A stretch of DNA of 64,000 nucleotides from Roseomonas sp. AR75 (lineage in GTDB: Bacteria > Pseudomonadota > Alphaproteobacteria > Acetobacterales > Acetobacteraceae), in the NCBI RefSeq assembly GCF_005222815.1, contig NZ_STGB01000001.1, positions 1,054,001-1,118,000 of the forward strand. Direction: 5' to 3'. Numbering within the stretch: position 1 is the first letter of the stretch; each line of letters starts with the position of its first letter. Positions 11,921 through 19,708 of this stretch are shown here, in pieces. The translations under genes and the position numbers were made by a program. The notes below the pieces were generated by a model. The model was not told where the DNA came from and ran no database searches. It worked only from the letters and a program-made list of their open reading frames with translations.

Positions 11921-13006
11921 TCAAGCGCGCCTCGCTCCATCCGCTGCAACAAGTTGTTCGCCTGAACCCCGACGTCGCCATACGAACGCAATGATTTCCG
12001 CGACTGCCTGGTAATGTTCGGCCGGGATCTCCGCTCCGAGGTCCAGCCGGTGCAGGGCGCGGGCGAGCGGCGGGTTCGCCACCAGCGGCACGCCGGCACC
12101 CTCCGCCGCGGCGCGGATGCGCGCGGCCAGTTCGTCCACGCCCTTCGCCACCACCCTGGGCGCCGCATCGCCGCCGGCATAGGCAAGCGCAACGGCGTAG
12201 TGCGTGGGGTTGGTGATCACGACCGACGCGCGCGGCACCGCCGCCATCATGCGGTTGCGCGCCCGGCTTTCGCGGATCTGCCGCCGACGGGCGCGCAGAT
12301 GCGGGTCGCCCTCGCTTTCCTTCAGCTCCTCGCGGATTTCCTGGCGCGACATGCGCAGCATCCGCAGGTGCCGCAGACGCACCCAGAGCAGGTCGAGCAG
12401 CGCGACGCCGGCGAAGGCAAGGAGGGCAGCACCGACCAGCCGCAGGGTGGCATCGCCGGCACGCTGCAGCATGCCCGCGGCGGACTCATGCAGCACCGCC
12501 TGGAACGCCTCGGGATTGCCGATCGCGAACCACAATGCGGCCCCGACGAGGCCGAGCTTCGCCAGGCTGCGCAGGAACTCGACCAGCCCTTCCATCCCGA
12601 AAAGGCGACGCAACCCCGCGAGCGGGCTGATCTTGTCCAGCCGCGGCTCCAGACCCTTGGCCGACACGAGGCCGCGCGTCTGCAGCAGCGTCGCGGCGGT
12701 CGCGCCCAACGCCGCCGCGGCGGCAACCGGCACCACCATCGCCAGCCCATGCCAGCCCAGCGTCGAAGCCGCATCGATCGGGTCCAGCGCATGCGCCTGC
12801 TCCAGCGAAGCGCGCATCGCCTTCAGCATCGCCAGGCCGAGCGGCGGCAGCGCAAGCGCTGCCACGAGGCTCGCCAGCGCCAGCGCCGCGAAGCCGGATG
12901 CCTCGCGCGACAGGGCGACCTGGCCCTGTTCGCGCGCGCGTTCCAACCGCCGTGGTGTCGCCGCTTCCGAACGATCGGCGGCATCCTGCGGCTCTTCCTC
13001 CGCCAT
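11921..13006 (-). CDS. flhB: Flagellar export protein FlhB
   Basis: This encodes 361 residues. It is an inner-membrane component of the flagellar type III export gate and the substrate-specificity switch. Four membrane helices lie in the first about 210 residues, followed by the cytoplasmic domain with the autocleavage motif NPTH at residues 266-269. The N-terminus EAATPRRLERAREQGQ is typical. The start lies 3 bp after the fliR stop, so the genes are tightly coupled. The C-terminus carries a short extra Arg-rich tail. Confidence 0.96.
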   Translation of the reverse strand: MAEEEPQDAADRSEAATPRRLERAREQGQVALSREASGFAALALASLVAALALPPLGLAMLKAMRASLEQAHALDPIDAASTLGWHGLAMVVPVAAAAALGATAATLLQTRGLVSAKGLEPRLDKISPLAGLRRLFGMEGLVEFLRSLAKLGLVGAALWFAIGNPEAFQAVLHESAAGMLQRAGDATLRLVGAALLAFAGVALLDLLWVRLRHLRMLRMSRQEIREELKESEGDPHLRARRRQIRESRARNRMMAAVPRASVVITNPTHYAVALAYAGGDAAPRVVAKGVDELAARIRAAAEGAGVPLVANPPLARALHRLDLGAEIPAEHYQAVAEIIAFVWRRRGSGEQLVAADGARRA

Positions 13007-13009
13007 CGC

Positions 13010-13792
13010 TCAGCGCGCTCCCGGCAAAGCCTGGAACGCGTCCTGCAATTCGGCGGCGAAGACCGCGAGCATCGGCGGCGCGACCAGCGCCAGCAGCGCG
13101 AGCCCGGCGAGGATCTGGCCGGGTACCGCGACGAAGAAGGTCTGCACCTGCGGCGCCAGGCGCGCGAGGAGCCCGAGCGAGAGGTTCAGGACCGCCGCGC
13201 CGATCACGAAGGGCGCGGCCAGCCTCAGCGCCAGCGCGAGCGAGGCGCCGCCGGCTTCCGCCATCGTCTCGGCCGCGGCGCCGAGCGGCAGCGGCGCGCC
13301 GGCCGGCAGCAGCGCATAACTGTCCACCAGGGCGCGCAGCGCGATGGCGTACAGCCCGGTCCCAAGAACCAGGCACGCCGCGACGAGCCCGAGCGCACGC
13401 GAAAGCGCCGTGCCCTGTCCGCCCATGTCCGGATCGGCCACCATCAGCCCCTGCAGCCCGATCAGGGCGGAGATCGCCTGCCCCGCCATGGCCAGCGCCA
13501 TCACCGCGATCCGCGCGAGCCCGCCGAACCAAAGCCCGACGACGACTTCCTGCACGATCAGGCCGACCGCCGCGGCACTCTCCGCCGGCGCATCCGGCAG
13601 ACCGGGCGCCAGCACCGGCAGCAGCAGCGCCAGCATCGCCAGGCCGAGCACCAGGCGCATGCGCGGAAAGACCTCCTGCTCGCCGAGGCCCGGCAGCAGC
13701 ATCACCGCGGCGCCAAGGCGCGCGAAGACCAGCACCGCCTGGAACAGCAGGCTCGGCAGGTCGCGGATGAGGGCGGCATCCTCGGGCGTCAC
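13010..13792 (-). CDS. fliR: Flagellar export protein FliR
   Basis: This encodes 260 residues with about six hydrophobic segments, matching the FliR component of the export gate (FliP5-FliQ4-FliR1 complex). It carries the typical motif PRMRLVLGLAMLALL after the first helix and the late GAAVLNLSLGLLARLAPQVQ block. The start codon is GTG at 13792, overlapping the fliQ stop (GTGA). Confidence 0.92.
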   Translation of the reverse strand: MTPEDAALIRDLPSLLFQAVLVFARLGAAVMLLPGLGEQEVFPRMRLVLGLAMLALLLPVLAPGLPDAPAESAAAVGLIVQEVVVGLWFGGLARIAVMALAMAGQAISALIGLQGLMVADPDMGGQGTALSRALGLVAACLVLGTGLYAIALRALVDSYALLPAGAPLPLGAAAETMAEAGGASLALALRLAAPFVIGAAVLNLSLGLLARLAPQVQTFFVAVPGQILAGLALLALVAPPMLAVFAAELQDAFQALPGAR

Positions 13793-14067
13793 CGCATGCC
13801 GCCCACCGCCACCGCGCGGTCGAACAGCGTCTCGGTCCAGCCGCGCATGGCGCCGATGGCGAAGGGGCCGAGCAGCAGCATCAGCACGCCGCAGATCGCC
13901 AGCTTCGGCAGGAAGGCGAGTGTCGCTTCCTGGATCTGCGTGAGCGCCTGGAGGAGCGAGACGACGAGGCCGACGGCGAGCATCGCCAGCAGCGGCGGCC
14001 CCATGACCTGCAGCGCCACCCAGAGCGATTCGCGCAGCGCCAGCGCCAGCGCCTCCTCGGTGTCCAC
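13789..14067 (-). CDS. fliQ: Flagellar export protein FliQ
   Basis: This encodes 92 residues with two membrane helices, the normal FliQ size and layout, including GLVVSLLQALTQIQEATLAF between the helices. It starts with GTG at 14067. FliQ is part of the membrane export gate with FliP and FliR. It lies between fliE and fliR. Confidence 0.93.
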   Translation of the reverse strand: MDTEEALALALRESLWVALQVMGPPLLAMLAVGLVVSLLQALTQIQEATLAFLPKLAICGVLMLLLGPFAIGAMRGWTETLFDRAVAVGGMR

Positions 14068-14101
14068 GGAGCTCTTCCCCGTCTGCCTCGCCGCGCCGCC
14101 G

Positions 14102-14404
14102 TCAGATCGGCATGCGCATCACGTCCTGGTACGCCGCCACCACGCGGTCGCGCACCGTGACGGCTGTCTGCAAGGCGAGCTCGGCGCGGGAGATCGCCAT
14201 GACCGCCTCCGTCACGCCGCCCTGGCCGAGCATCGCCGCGGTGGAGGCGGCTTCCGCGCTGCGGCCGATCTCGACGCCCTGCTGCATGGCGCGCTGCACC
14301 AGGCCACCGAAGCCGCCCGGCGCCGCATCGGCAGCACCCGGGGCAGCCGACGCCGCGCGATAGGCGGCGGCAGCGGTCGCGCCCAGGCCGCCGGTGATGC
14401 TCAC
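14102..14404 (-). CDS. fliE: Flagellar hook-basal body protein FliE
   Basis: This encodes 100 residues. FliE joins the MS ring to the rod. The C-terminal two thirds has the FliE pattern, with conserved SRAELALQTAVTVRDRVVAAYQDVMRM. The N-terminus is Ala/Gly-rich and low complexity. The start codon is GTG at 14404, overlapping the flgC stop by 4 nt (GTGA). Confidence 0.92.
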   Translation of the reverse strand: MSITGGLGATAAAAYRAASAAPGAADAAPGGFGGLVQRAMQQGVEIGRSAEAASTAAMLGQGGVTEAVMAISRAELALQTAVTVRDRVVAAYQDVMRMPI

Positions 14405-14808
14405 CGCAGCGCCTCGATGGTGCGCGTGAGCATGGCGCGCGTGGTCTCCAGCACCGAGAGGTTGGCGCTGTAGCCGCGCTGCGCCTCCCGCATGTCCATC
14501 ACCTCCACCAGGCTGTCCACATTGGGCGTGCGGACATAGCCGCGCTCATCGGCCGCCGGATGGGTCGGCTCGTAGCGCGAGGGAAACTCGCCGGGCGCCG
14601 TGCCGATGCGGGAGACGCCGACCGTCTCCACGCCAAAGGCGCGGTCGAGCCGGTTCGCGAAGGTCACGGTGCGGCGGCGATAGGGATCGGCGCCGGGCGA
14701 CTCCCCCGTGCTGTCGCGGTTCGCGAGGTTCTCCGCCACCACGCGCAGGCGCGTGGATTGCGCCGCCATGCCGGCGGCCGAGATCCGAAGGGCGCGGTCG
14801 AGATCCAT
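14401..14808 (-). CDS. flgC: Flagellar basal-body rod protein FlgC
   Basis: This encodes 135 residues. It is a proximal rod subunit exported through the flagellar type III system. The N-terminal rod motif is ALRISAAGMAAQSTRLRVVAENLANRDST, and the C-terminal helix ends in ETTRAMLTRTIEALR. The RDST in place of the usual ANxxT spacing is minor variation. It lies 26 bp downstream of flgB and is coupled to fliE. Confidence 0.95.
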   Translation of the reverse strand: MDLDRALRISAAGMAAQSTRLRVVAENLANRDSTGESPGADPYRRRTVTFANRLDRAFGVETVGVSRIGTAPGEFPSRYEPTHPAADERGYVRTPNVDSLVEVMDMREAQRGYSANLSVLETTRAMLTRTIEALR

Positions 14809-14834
14809 GCTGTGTCCTTTCGTGGCGCGCCAGC

Positions 14835-15242
14835 TCAGCGGCCGAGCGCGGTGCGGAACATGCCCATGAAGCTGCGGTGCACCGCCATCGCCACGGCATG
14901 GGCGGTATCGGTCTCCGCGATGCGCATCGCCTCCCGGTCGAGCGAGACGGCGTTGCCGTCCGGCGTGACTTCCATCACGTCGCGTTCCGCCCGCGCATTC
15001 GCCGCCGCTGCCGCGCTGCCGATGCCGTGGCCGGGCTGGGTGCGCGCCAGCGCCAGGCGCCGCGCGCCTTCCAGCTCGCGCTGGAAGGGCACCAGGTCGC
15101 GGGGGCGGTAGCCGGGCGTGTCGGCATTGGCGACGTTCTGCGCCAGCACCGACTGCCGCCGGTCGAGCCAGTGCAGGCGGCGCTCGGCGAGCGCGAGCGG
15201 ATCGGGGCCGGCTGCCCTGCGGGGCGAGGCTGTCACATCCAT
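14835..15242 (-). CDS. flgB: Flagellar basal-body rod protein FlgB
   Basis: This encodes 135 residues. It is a proximal rod protein and the first gene of the minus-strand operon flgB-flgC-fliE-fliQ-fliR-flhB-(cckA-like). The diagnostic motif LAQNVANADTPGYRPRDLVPF is near residues 33-53. The 99-bp gap upstream separates it from a divergent flagellar-associated gene and should hold promoters for both; I see no sigma-54 element there. Confidence 0.95.
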   Translation of the reverse strand: MDVTASPRRAAGPDPLALAERRLHWLDRRQSVLAQNVANADTPGYRPRDLVPFQRELEGARRLALARTQPGHGIGSAAAAANARAERDVMEVTPDGNAVSLDREAMRIAETDTAHAVAMAVHRSFMGMFRTALGR

Positions 15243-15341
15243 CGCGGCAGACTGCGTCGGCGCCGGTGAAGGAAAGGTTAGCGGACCCCGGCATGGCGCG
15301 CGGTAACCAAGCCTTCATCCCCGCCGCGCTAGAGCAAGCGC

Positions 15342-15593
15342 ATGTCCCGCGCGGTCCAGCATGCCGAAGCCGTTCATGCCGCCATCGCCTCGCTCGATGG
15401 CACGCTGGCCCTGGCGCGCGCGCTGGTCGAGGGCGGGCGGCGCATAGACCTCGCCGGGCTGGAGCGGGAAGCGACCTCGCTCTGCGCCGCGGTCATGGCG
15501 CTGGACGAGGCGGAGGCGAAGCGGATGCGCCCTGCCCTGCTCTCGCTGCGCAGCCAGGTGGACGGCCTCGCTGACCGCCTCGCCGCCGCCTGA
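15342..15593 (+). CDS. Small helical protein at the head of the fliO-fliP unit
   Basis: This encodes 83 residues, almost entirely helical and without membrane segments or cysteine clusters of note. I do not recognise the family. Its position, divergent from flgB and 36 bp before fliO, and its heptad-like Leu/Ala spacing suggest a flagellar accessory or export-chaperone-type protein, but that is inference from context. The ATG at 15342 follows an AGAGCAAG sequence. Confidence 0.6.
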   Translation: MSRAVQHAEAVHAAIASLDGTLALARALVEGGRRIDLAGLEREATSLCAAVMALDEAEAKRMRPALLSLRSQVDGLADRLAAA

Positions 15594-15629
15594 TCCTTCC
15601 CGAAAGGCACGCTCCAGGATGGAGACGGC

Positions 15630-15899
15630 ATGCACGAGATCGGCTGGACCGGCCTGCTGACCGCCGGCGCGACGCTGGCGGGCATCCTTGTCGCGCTGGT
15701 GCTGGTGCTGCGCGGCGTGCGCGCGGCCGGCATCGGGCGCGGCAACCGGCGCCTGATGGTGGAGGAGGCCGTCGCGCTGGATGCCAGGCGGCGCGTGGTG
15801 CTGCTGCGCTGCGACGGGCGCAACCTGCTGCTGCTGACAGGCGGCGCGCAGGATGTGGTGCTGGGCTGGCCCGAACCGCCGTCGGAGGGCAGGCCGTGA
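15630..15899 (+). CDS. fliO: Flagellar biosynthesis protein FliO-like
   Basis: This encodes 89 residues with a single N-terminal membrane helix (about 8-29) and a small cytoplasmic domain containing LDARRRVVLLRCDGRNLLLLTGG, the pattern of FliO. FliO helps FliP assemble in the membrane. The gene overlaps fliP by 4 nt (GTGA), the classical fliO-fliP pairing. Confidence 0.8.
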   Translation: MHEIGWTGLLTAGATLAGILVALVLVLRGVRAAGIGRGNRRLMVEEAVALDARRRVVLLRCDGRNLLLLTGGAQDVVLGWPEPPSEGRP

Positions 15900-16615
15900 T
15901 CCGCGCGCTGGCGGTCATCGCGCTCGCCGTCCTGCCCGGCGCGGCCTTCGGGCAGAGCCTGAATCTCGATCTCGGCGAGGGCGCGGGCGCCACGGCGCGG
16001 CTGCTGCAGGTGGCGGTGCTGGTCGGCGTGCTCTCGCTGGCGCCGGCGCTGCTGGTGATGATGACGGCCTTCGCACGCATTGTGATCGTGCTGTCGCTGC
16101 TGCGCAGTGCCATCGGCGCGCCCTCCATTCCGCCGAACCCGGTGCTGATCGCGCTCGCCCTGTTCCTGACGCTCTTCGTCATGGAGCCGGCGCTGATCGC
16201 AAGCTGGGAGCAGGGCATCCAGCCGATGGCGCAAGGTCGCATCGGCGAGGTGGAGGGGCTGACCGCCGCCGCCGAGCCGTTCCGGCGCTTCATGGCCGCG
16301 CAGGTACGTGATGCCGACCTGGCGCTGTTCCTCGACCTCGGCAACATGCCCCCGGCGGCGGCGGAACAGGCGCCCTGGCGCGCGCTGATGCCGGCCTTCC
16401 TGGTCAGCGAGCTGCGCCGTGGCTTCGAGATCGGTTTCCTGCTGTTCCTGCCTTTCCTGGTGATCGACCTGGTCTGCGCCAGCGTGCTGATGTCGCTGGG
16501 CATGATGATGCTGCCGCCCACCGTGGTGGCGCTACCCTTCAAGCTGGCCTTCTTCGTGCTGGTGGATGGCTGGCGGCTGGTGGCGGGCAGCCTGGTGCAG
16601 GGCTTCGCGACCTGA
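15896..16615 (+). CDS. fliP: Flagellar export protein FliP
   Basis: This encodes 239 residues. It has a cleavable signal peptide (to about residue 18, AFGQ) and four membrane helices. The family blocks MTAFARIVIVLSLLRSAIG, ALFLTLFVM, FLVSELRRGFEIGFLLFLPFLVIDLVCASVLMSLGMMMLPP and the final helix region are all present. FliP forms the core of the export gate pore. Start codon is GTG at 15896. Confidence 0.96.
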   Translation: MIRALAVIALAVLPGAAFGQSLNLDLGEGAGATARLLQVAVLVGVLSLAPALLVMMTAFARIVIVLSLLRSAIGAPSIPPNPVLIALALFLTLFVMEPALIASWEQGIQPMAQGRIGEVEGLTAAAEPFRRFMAAQVRDADLALFLDLGNMPPAAAEQAPWRALMPAFLVSELRRGFEIGFLLFLPFLVIDLVCASVLMSLGMMMLPPTVVALPFKLAFFVLVDGWRLVAGSLVQGFAT

Positions 16616-16684
16616 CCGCCCGGCGGTCTGGACAGCGCGCGCGCAAAACGCGCATCGTCGCGTCGCAGCAACATGGGCGGAGCC

Positions 16685-18100
16685 ATGCGCCGGCTTGTCT
16701 TCCTGCTCGTCCTGCTTCTGCTGCCCGGACTCGCGCCTGCGCTGGCGCAGCCCGCGGCGGTGGCGCAGGGCCGCATCCTGTGCAGCCCGCGCGTGCCGCC
16801 GGACGAGGATTGGCGCGTCGGCTCCGGATTCATGGTGATGCGCAGCGTCGCCGAGCACCTGAACGGCAGCGCGCCGGCGCTGCGGCTGGAGAATGTGCAG
16901 CAGACCGCGAAGGCGGTGCCAACGCTGGAATTCACGCTCGTCCGCCCGGAAACCATACCTGCATCGGAATGGCGCTCCGCCTGGCTGGAGGCTGTGGCCT
17001 ATCCTGCCGACCGCACGCCCGGCTCGATCGAGGAGCACGACCTGATCCGCGGATCCGTGCTGCCGCCGACGCCGGAGGACGACCGAACCCACATTACGGC
17101 GCTGTTCCCGACCATCGAACGCGGCGGCTGGCTGCCGACGAACTGGCAGGTGGTGGTCTTCGTCTGCGTGGACCCGAACTACGACCCCGCCTCGCGCCGG
17201 GTGAACGGGAAGGAGATCCGCGCCTATGCGCGCCAGCCCTTCTTCCTGTCGACGCTCCGGCTCTCCACGCTGATCGGCGTGCTCTCGGTCGCGGCGATCT
17301 ATCTGGGGCTGGCGGTGGCGACGATGCAGTTGCAGTCGCGCCAGATCGCGCATGCCCAGAGCATCGGCGCGGTGGGTCGCGGCCGCGGCGCCGCGTTCTG
17401 GTACGCGATGCGGCCGACGGTGATCGCGCAGGACAGCTTCGGCGTGTGCAGCCTGTCGCGCTTCCAGGTGCTGCTGTTCACCGTCGTGGTCTCCGGCGTC
17501 TATGCCTATGTCATGGCACGCACCGGCAAGCTGCCGGAGGTTTCGAACACGGTGCTGACGCTGCTCGGCATCACGCTGACCGGCTCAACACTGGCGCGGG
17601 TCGCCGAAGGGTCCAGCATCGACACCTCGAACCGGCTGTGGCTGCTGGGCACGGGGATCGTGGATCCCTCGCCGCGGCTGCCGCGCTGGCTGGACCTTGT
17701 CTCCTCCGATGGGGAGATCGACGTGACGCGGGTTCAGGCGCTGGTGTTCAGCCTGTTCGCGGCCGGCGCGCTGGTGGTGAACGGCACCGGCGACCTGGCC
17801 AATTTCAGCATCCCCGAGCAGATCAACTACCTGATCGGCATCAGCCAGGCCGTCTATGTCGCCGGCCGCGCCCTGCCGCATGATTCCGCGCGCCGGCTGA
17901 ACGAGGAGGTGCGCATGCTGCAGACGGCCGAGGCACGGGTGCTGGCCGATCCCGCCAATGCCGAGGCGCGGCAGGAATTCGAGACGGCGCGCAAGGGCAT
18001 CGGTCCGACCTTGACCGATGTGTTCGGCGAGCGCTTCCGCGCGCCGCGACTGCGGCAGTTCAGGCCCGGGGACCGGGTGGCGGAGGCGGCAACTGCATAG
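16685..18100 (+). CDS. Unknown exported/membrane protein, 471 aa
   Basis: I do not recognise this family. The ATG at 16685 is preferred over an in-frame ATG at 16673 because GGCGGAG lies just before it. Features: a signal peptide (about 1-22, ending ALAQ), an extracytoplasmic domain of about 160 residues, then membrane segments near residues 187-210, 255-275, 288-305 and 350-372, and a soluble, charged C-terminus. It follows fliP by 69 bp on the same strand and converges with speE with a 15-bp gap. Whether it belongs to motility or is an envelope protein caught beside it cannot be decided from sequence. Confidence 0.65.
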   Translation: MRRLVFLLVLLLLPGLAPALAQPAAVAQGRILCSPRVPPDEDWRVGSGFMVMRSVAEHLNGSAPALRLENVQQTAKAVPTLEFTLVRPETIPASEWRSAWLEAVAYPADRTPGSIEEHDLIRGSVLPPTPEDDRTHITALFPTIERGGWLPTNWQVVVFVCVDPNYDPASRRVNGKEIRAYARQPFFLSTLRLSTLIGVLSVAAIYLGLAVATMQLQSRQIAHAQSIGAVGRGRGAAFWYAMRPTVIAQDSFGVCSLSRFQVLLFTVVVSGVYAYVMARTGKLPEVSNTVLTLLGITLTGSTLARVAEGSSIDTSNRLWLLGTGIVDPSPRLPRWLDLVSSDGEIDVTRVQALVFSLFAAGALVVNGTGDLANFSIPEQINYLIGISQAVYVAGRALPHDSARRLNEEVRMLQTAEARVLADPANAEARQEFETARKGIGPTLTDVFGERFRAPRLRQFRPGDRVAEAATA

Positions 18101-18115
18101 AAGCTGCCGCGCGCT

Positions 18116-18985
18116 TCACCGCCGCGGCAGGTGCCGAGCGATGTAGGGCGGCAGGTTGAACGCGCCGACATGGATTTCCGGCGTCCAGTAGCCGGTCGTG
18201 TCCAGCACACCCGCCACATCCGCGCGGCGCCGGATCTCCGCCGCGTCCACGGCGCGAAGCGAAGCATCCTTCGCCGCCCAGCCCAGCGTCATGTAGCCGC
18301 CGACATAGGTCGGCACCGCCGCGACATAGGCCCAGACATCCGGGAATGACTTCTGGCGGCGCAGGGACGTCTCGCGCAGTTCCTCGGCCTGCATGGCCGG
18401 CACGCCGCACTGGTTCACGATCAGCCCGCGGTCGCTGAGGATGCGTGCGGAGTTCGCGTAGAACTCGTCGGTGAACAGCACCTCGCCGACGCCGATGGGA
18501 TCGGTGCTGTCCACGATGATCGCGTCGAAACTGCCGGCCTGGGCCTGCCGGACATAGTCGATGCCATCGCCGACGATCACCTCGGCGCGCGGATCGGTCC
18601 AGGCGTCGCCGGCGATACCCGGCATGAATTCCTTCGCCAGACGGATCACCTCGCCGTCGATCTCGACCATCACGGCCTTCTCGACATTGCGGTGCTGCAG
18701 GACGCGCTTCAGCACGCCGCCATCGCCGGCGCCGATGATCAGCACGCGCTTCGCATCGCCATGCGCCAGCAGCGGCACATGGGCGATCATCTCCTGGTAG
18801 ACGAACTCGTCCATCTCGGTGATCTGTACGACGCCATCCAGCAGCATGACACGGCCATGCGTGTGGCTTTCGAACAGCATGATGTCCTGGAATTCGGACT
18901 TCACGCGCGCGAGCTCCCGCTTCACCAGGAAGCGCTGGCCCCATTCGGCGTAGAGCGTCTCGTTCACCCAGGAATCGGTGGCCAT
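18116..18985 (-). CDS. speE: Spermidine synthase
   Basis: This encodes 289 residues. It transfers aminopropyl from decarboxylated AdoMet to putrescine. The fold motifs are clear: LLDGVVQITEMDEFVYQEM near residue 50, the nucleotide-binding GAGDGGVLKRVLQH, a conserved VEIDGEVIRLAKEF, and the catalytic region IVDSTDPIGVGEVLF. The start at 18985 gives MATDSWVNETLY; in-frame ATGs at 18994 and 18991 are alternatives. It is the second gene after speD, with a terminator-like hairpin in between. Confidence 0.95.
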   Translation of the reverse strand: MATDSWVNETLYAEWGQRFLVKRELARVKSEFQDIMLFESHTHGRVMLLDGVVQITEMDEFVYQEMIAHVPLLAHGDAKRVLIIGAGDGGVLKRVLQHRNVEKAVMVEIDGEVIRLAKEFMPGIAGDAWTDPRAEVIVGDGIDYVRQAQAGSFDAIIVDSTDPIGVGEVLFTDEFYANSARILSDRGLIVNQCGVPAMQAEELRETSLRRQKSFPDVWAYVAAVPTYVGGYMTLGWAAKDASLRAVDAAEIRRRADVAGVLDTTGYWTPEIHVGAFNLPPYIARHLPRR

Positions 18986-19007
18986 CGACATCATCCCGTC
19001 ACACACG

Positions 19008-19036
19008 AAAAGGGCCGGACCCTTCGGCCCGGCCCT
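19008..19036 (-). terminator. Hairpin with T-run between speD and speE
   Basis: On the minus strand AGGGCCGG and CCGGCCCT pair across a 10-nt loop and run straight into TTTT. It lies 23 bp after the speD stop and 23 bp before the speE start, so it would end or attenuate speD transcription before speE. Confidence 0.65.
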
Positions 19037-19058
19037 CTACACGGTTCCAACCGCTGCG

Positions 19059-19511
19059 TCAGCCGATCAGGCCGCGCTTGTGCTCGGCAAGCTGCACCCG
19101 CTCGGGCTGGAAGCCCTTCTTGATGGCGGGCAGCGCCTTGGCAGGATCGCATTCGCCGCACATGAAGATGTCGATCGCGGCGTAGTCGCGCTCCGGCCAG
19201 GTGTGGATGGAGATGTGGCTCTCCGCCAGCACGAGCACGCCCGACACGCCGCCATTCGGCGAGAAGTGGTGGAAATGCCCGTGCAGGATCGTCGCACCGG
19301 CCGCCAGCGCACCCTCGCGCAGCGCGGCGTCGATATGGTCGGGGTCATCGAGCCGCGTCGCGCCCCAGAGGTCCACGATCAGGTGGACGCCGGCGAAGCG
19401 CAGGCCGCCGCGGTTGATGAAGTAGTCCTTCTCGACCGACCCTTGGTCGTTGTCAGTCCGGGCGTCGCTCGGCAGGTCCGAGACCATCCCCGGATGGACG
19501 AGAGCTTCCAT
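19059..19511 (-). CDS. speD: S-adenosylmethionine decarboxylase proenzyme
   Basis: This encodes 150 residues. It supplies decarboxylated AdoMet to SpeE. The proenzyme cleaves itself before a serine that becomes the pyruvoyl group; here this is S98 in LAESHISIHTWPE. H103 and C118 of the bacterial type are also present (FMCGECDP). The N-terminus has a roughly 30-residue extension. The start at 19511 follows GGAGGGGCC. Confidence 0.93.
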   Translation of the reverse strand: MEALVHPGMVSDLPSDARTDNDQGSVEKDYFINRGGLRFAGVHLIVDLWGATRLDDPDHIDAALREGALAAGATILHGHFHHFSPNGGVSGVLVLAESHISIHTWPERDYAAIDIFMCGECDPAKALPAIKKGFQPERVQLAEHKRGLIG

Positions 19512-19635
19512 GATTGAGGCCCCTCCAGCCAGCAGATGACCTTGGTGGCCGCGATCGGCGGCACCTCGTGGGGTCAACGGCCGGCGCATATGGGGCAGCA
19601 CGGCCGGGGGCGCAAGCGAAAACGGGACCGACGGG

Positions 19636-19708
19636 CCGAAAAAATTGCGGGTGGCCCCTGCGGGGGACACGGGGCTTCTCCGGCGCCCCCCCGGGGGGGA
19701 CCGGTGAC
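19636..19708 (-). terminator. G/C palindromes and T-run after the motility operon
   Basis: Just after the stop of the TPR gene (minus strand) come a C7/G7 inverted run (about 19685-19698), a CCCC-GCA-GGGG stem, and then TTTTTT at 19644-19639. The spacing from stem to T-run is longer than ideal, so a rho-independent terminator is plausible but not certain. Confidence 0.4.
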
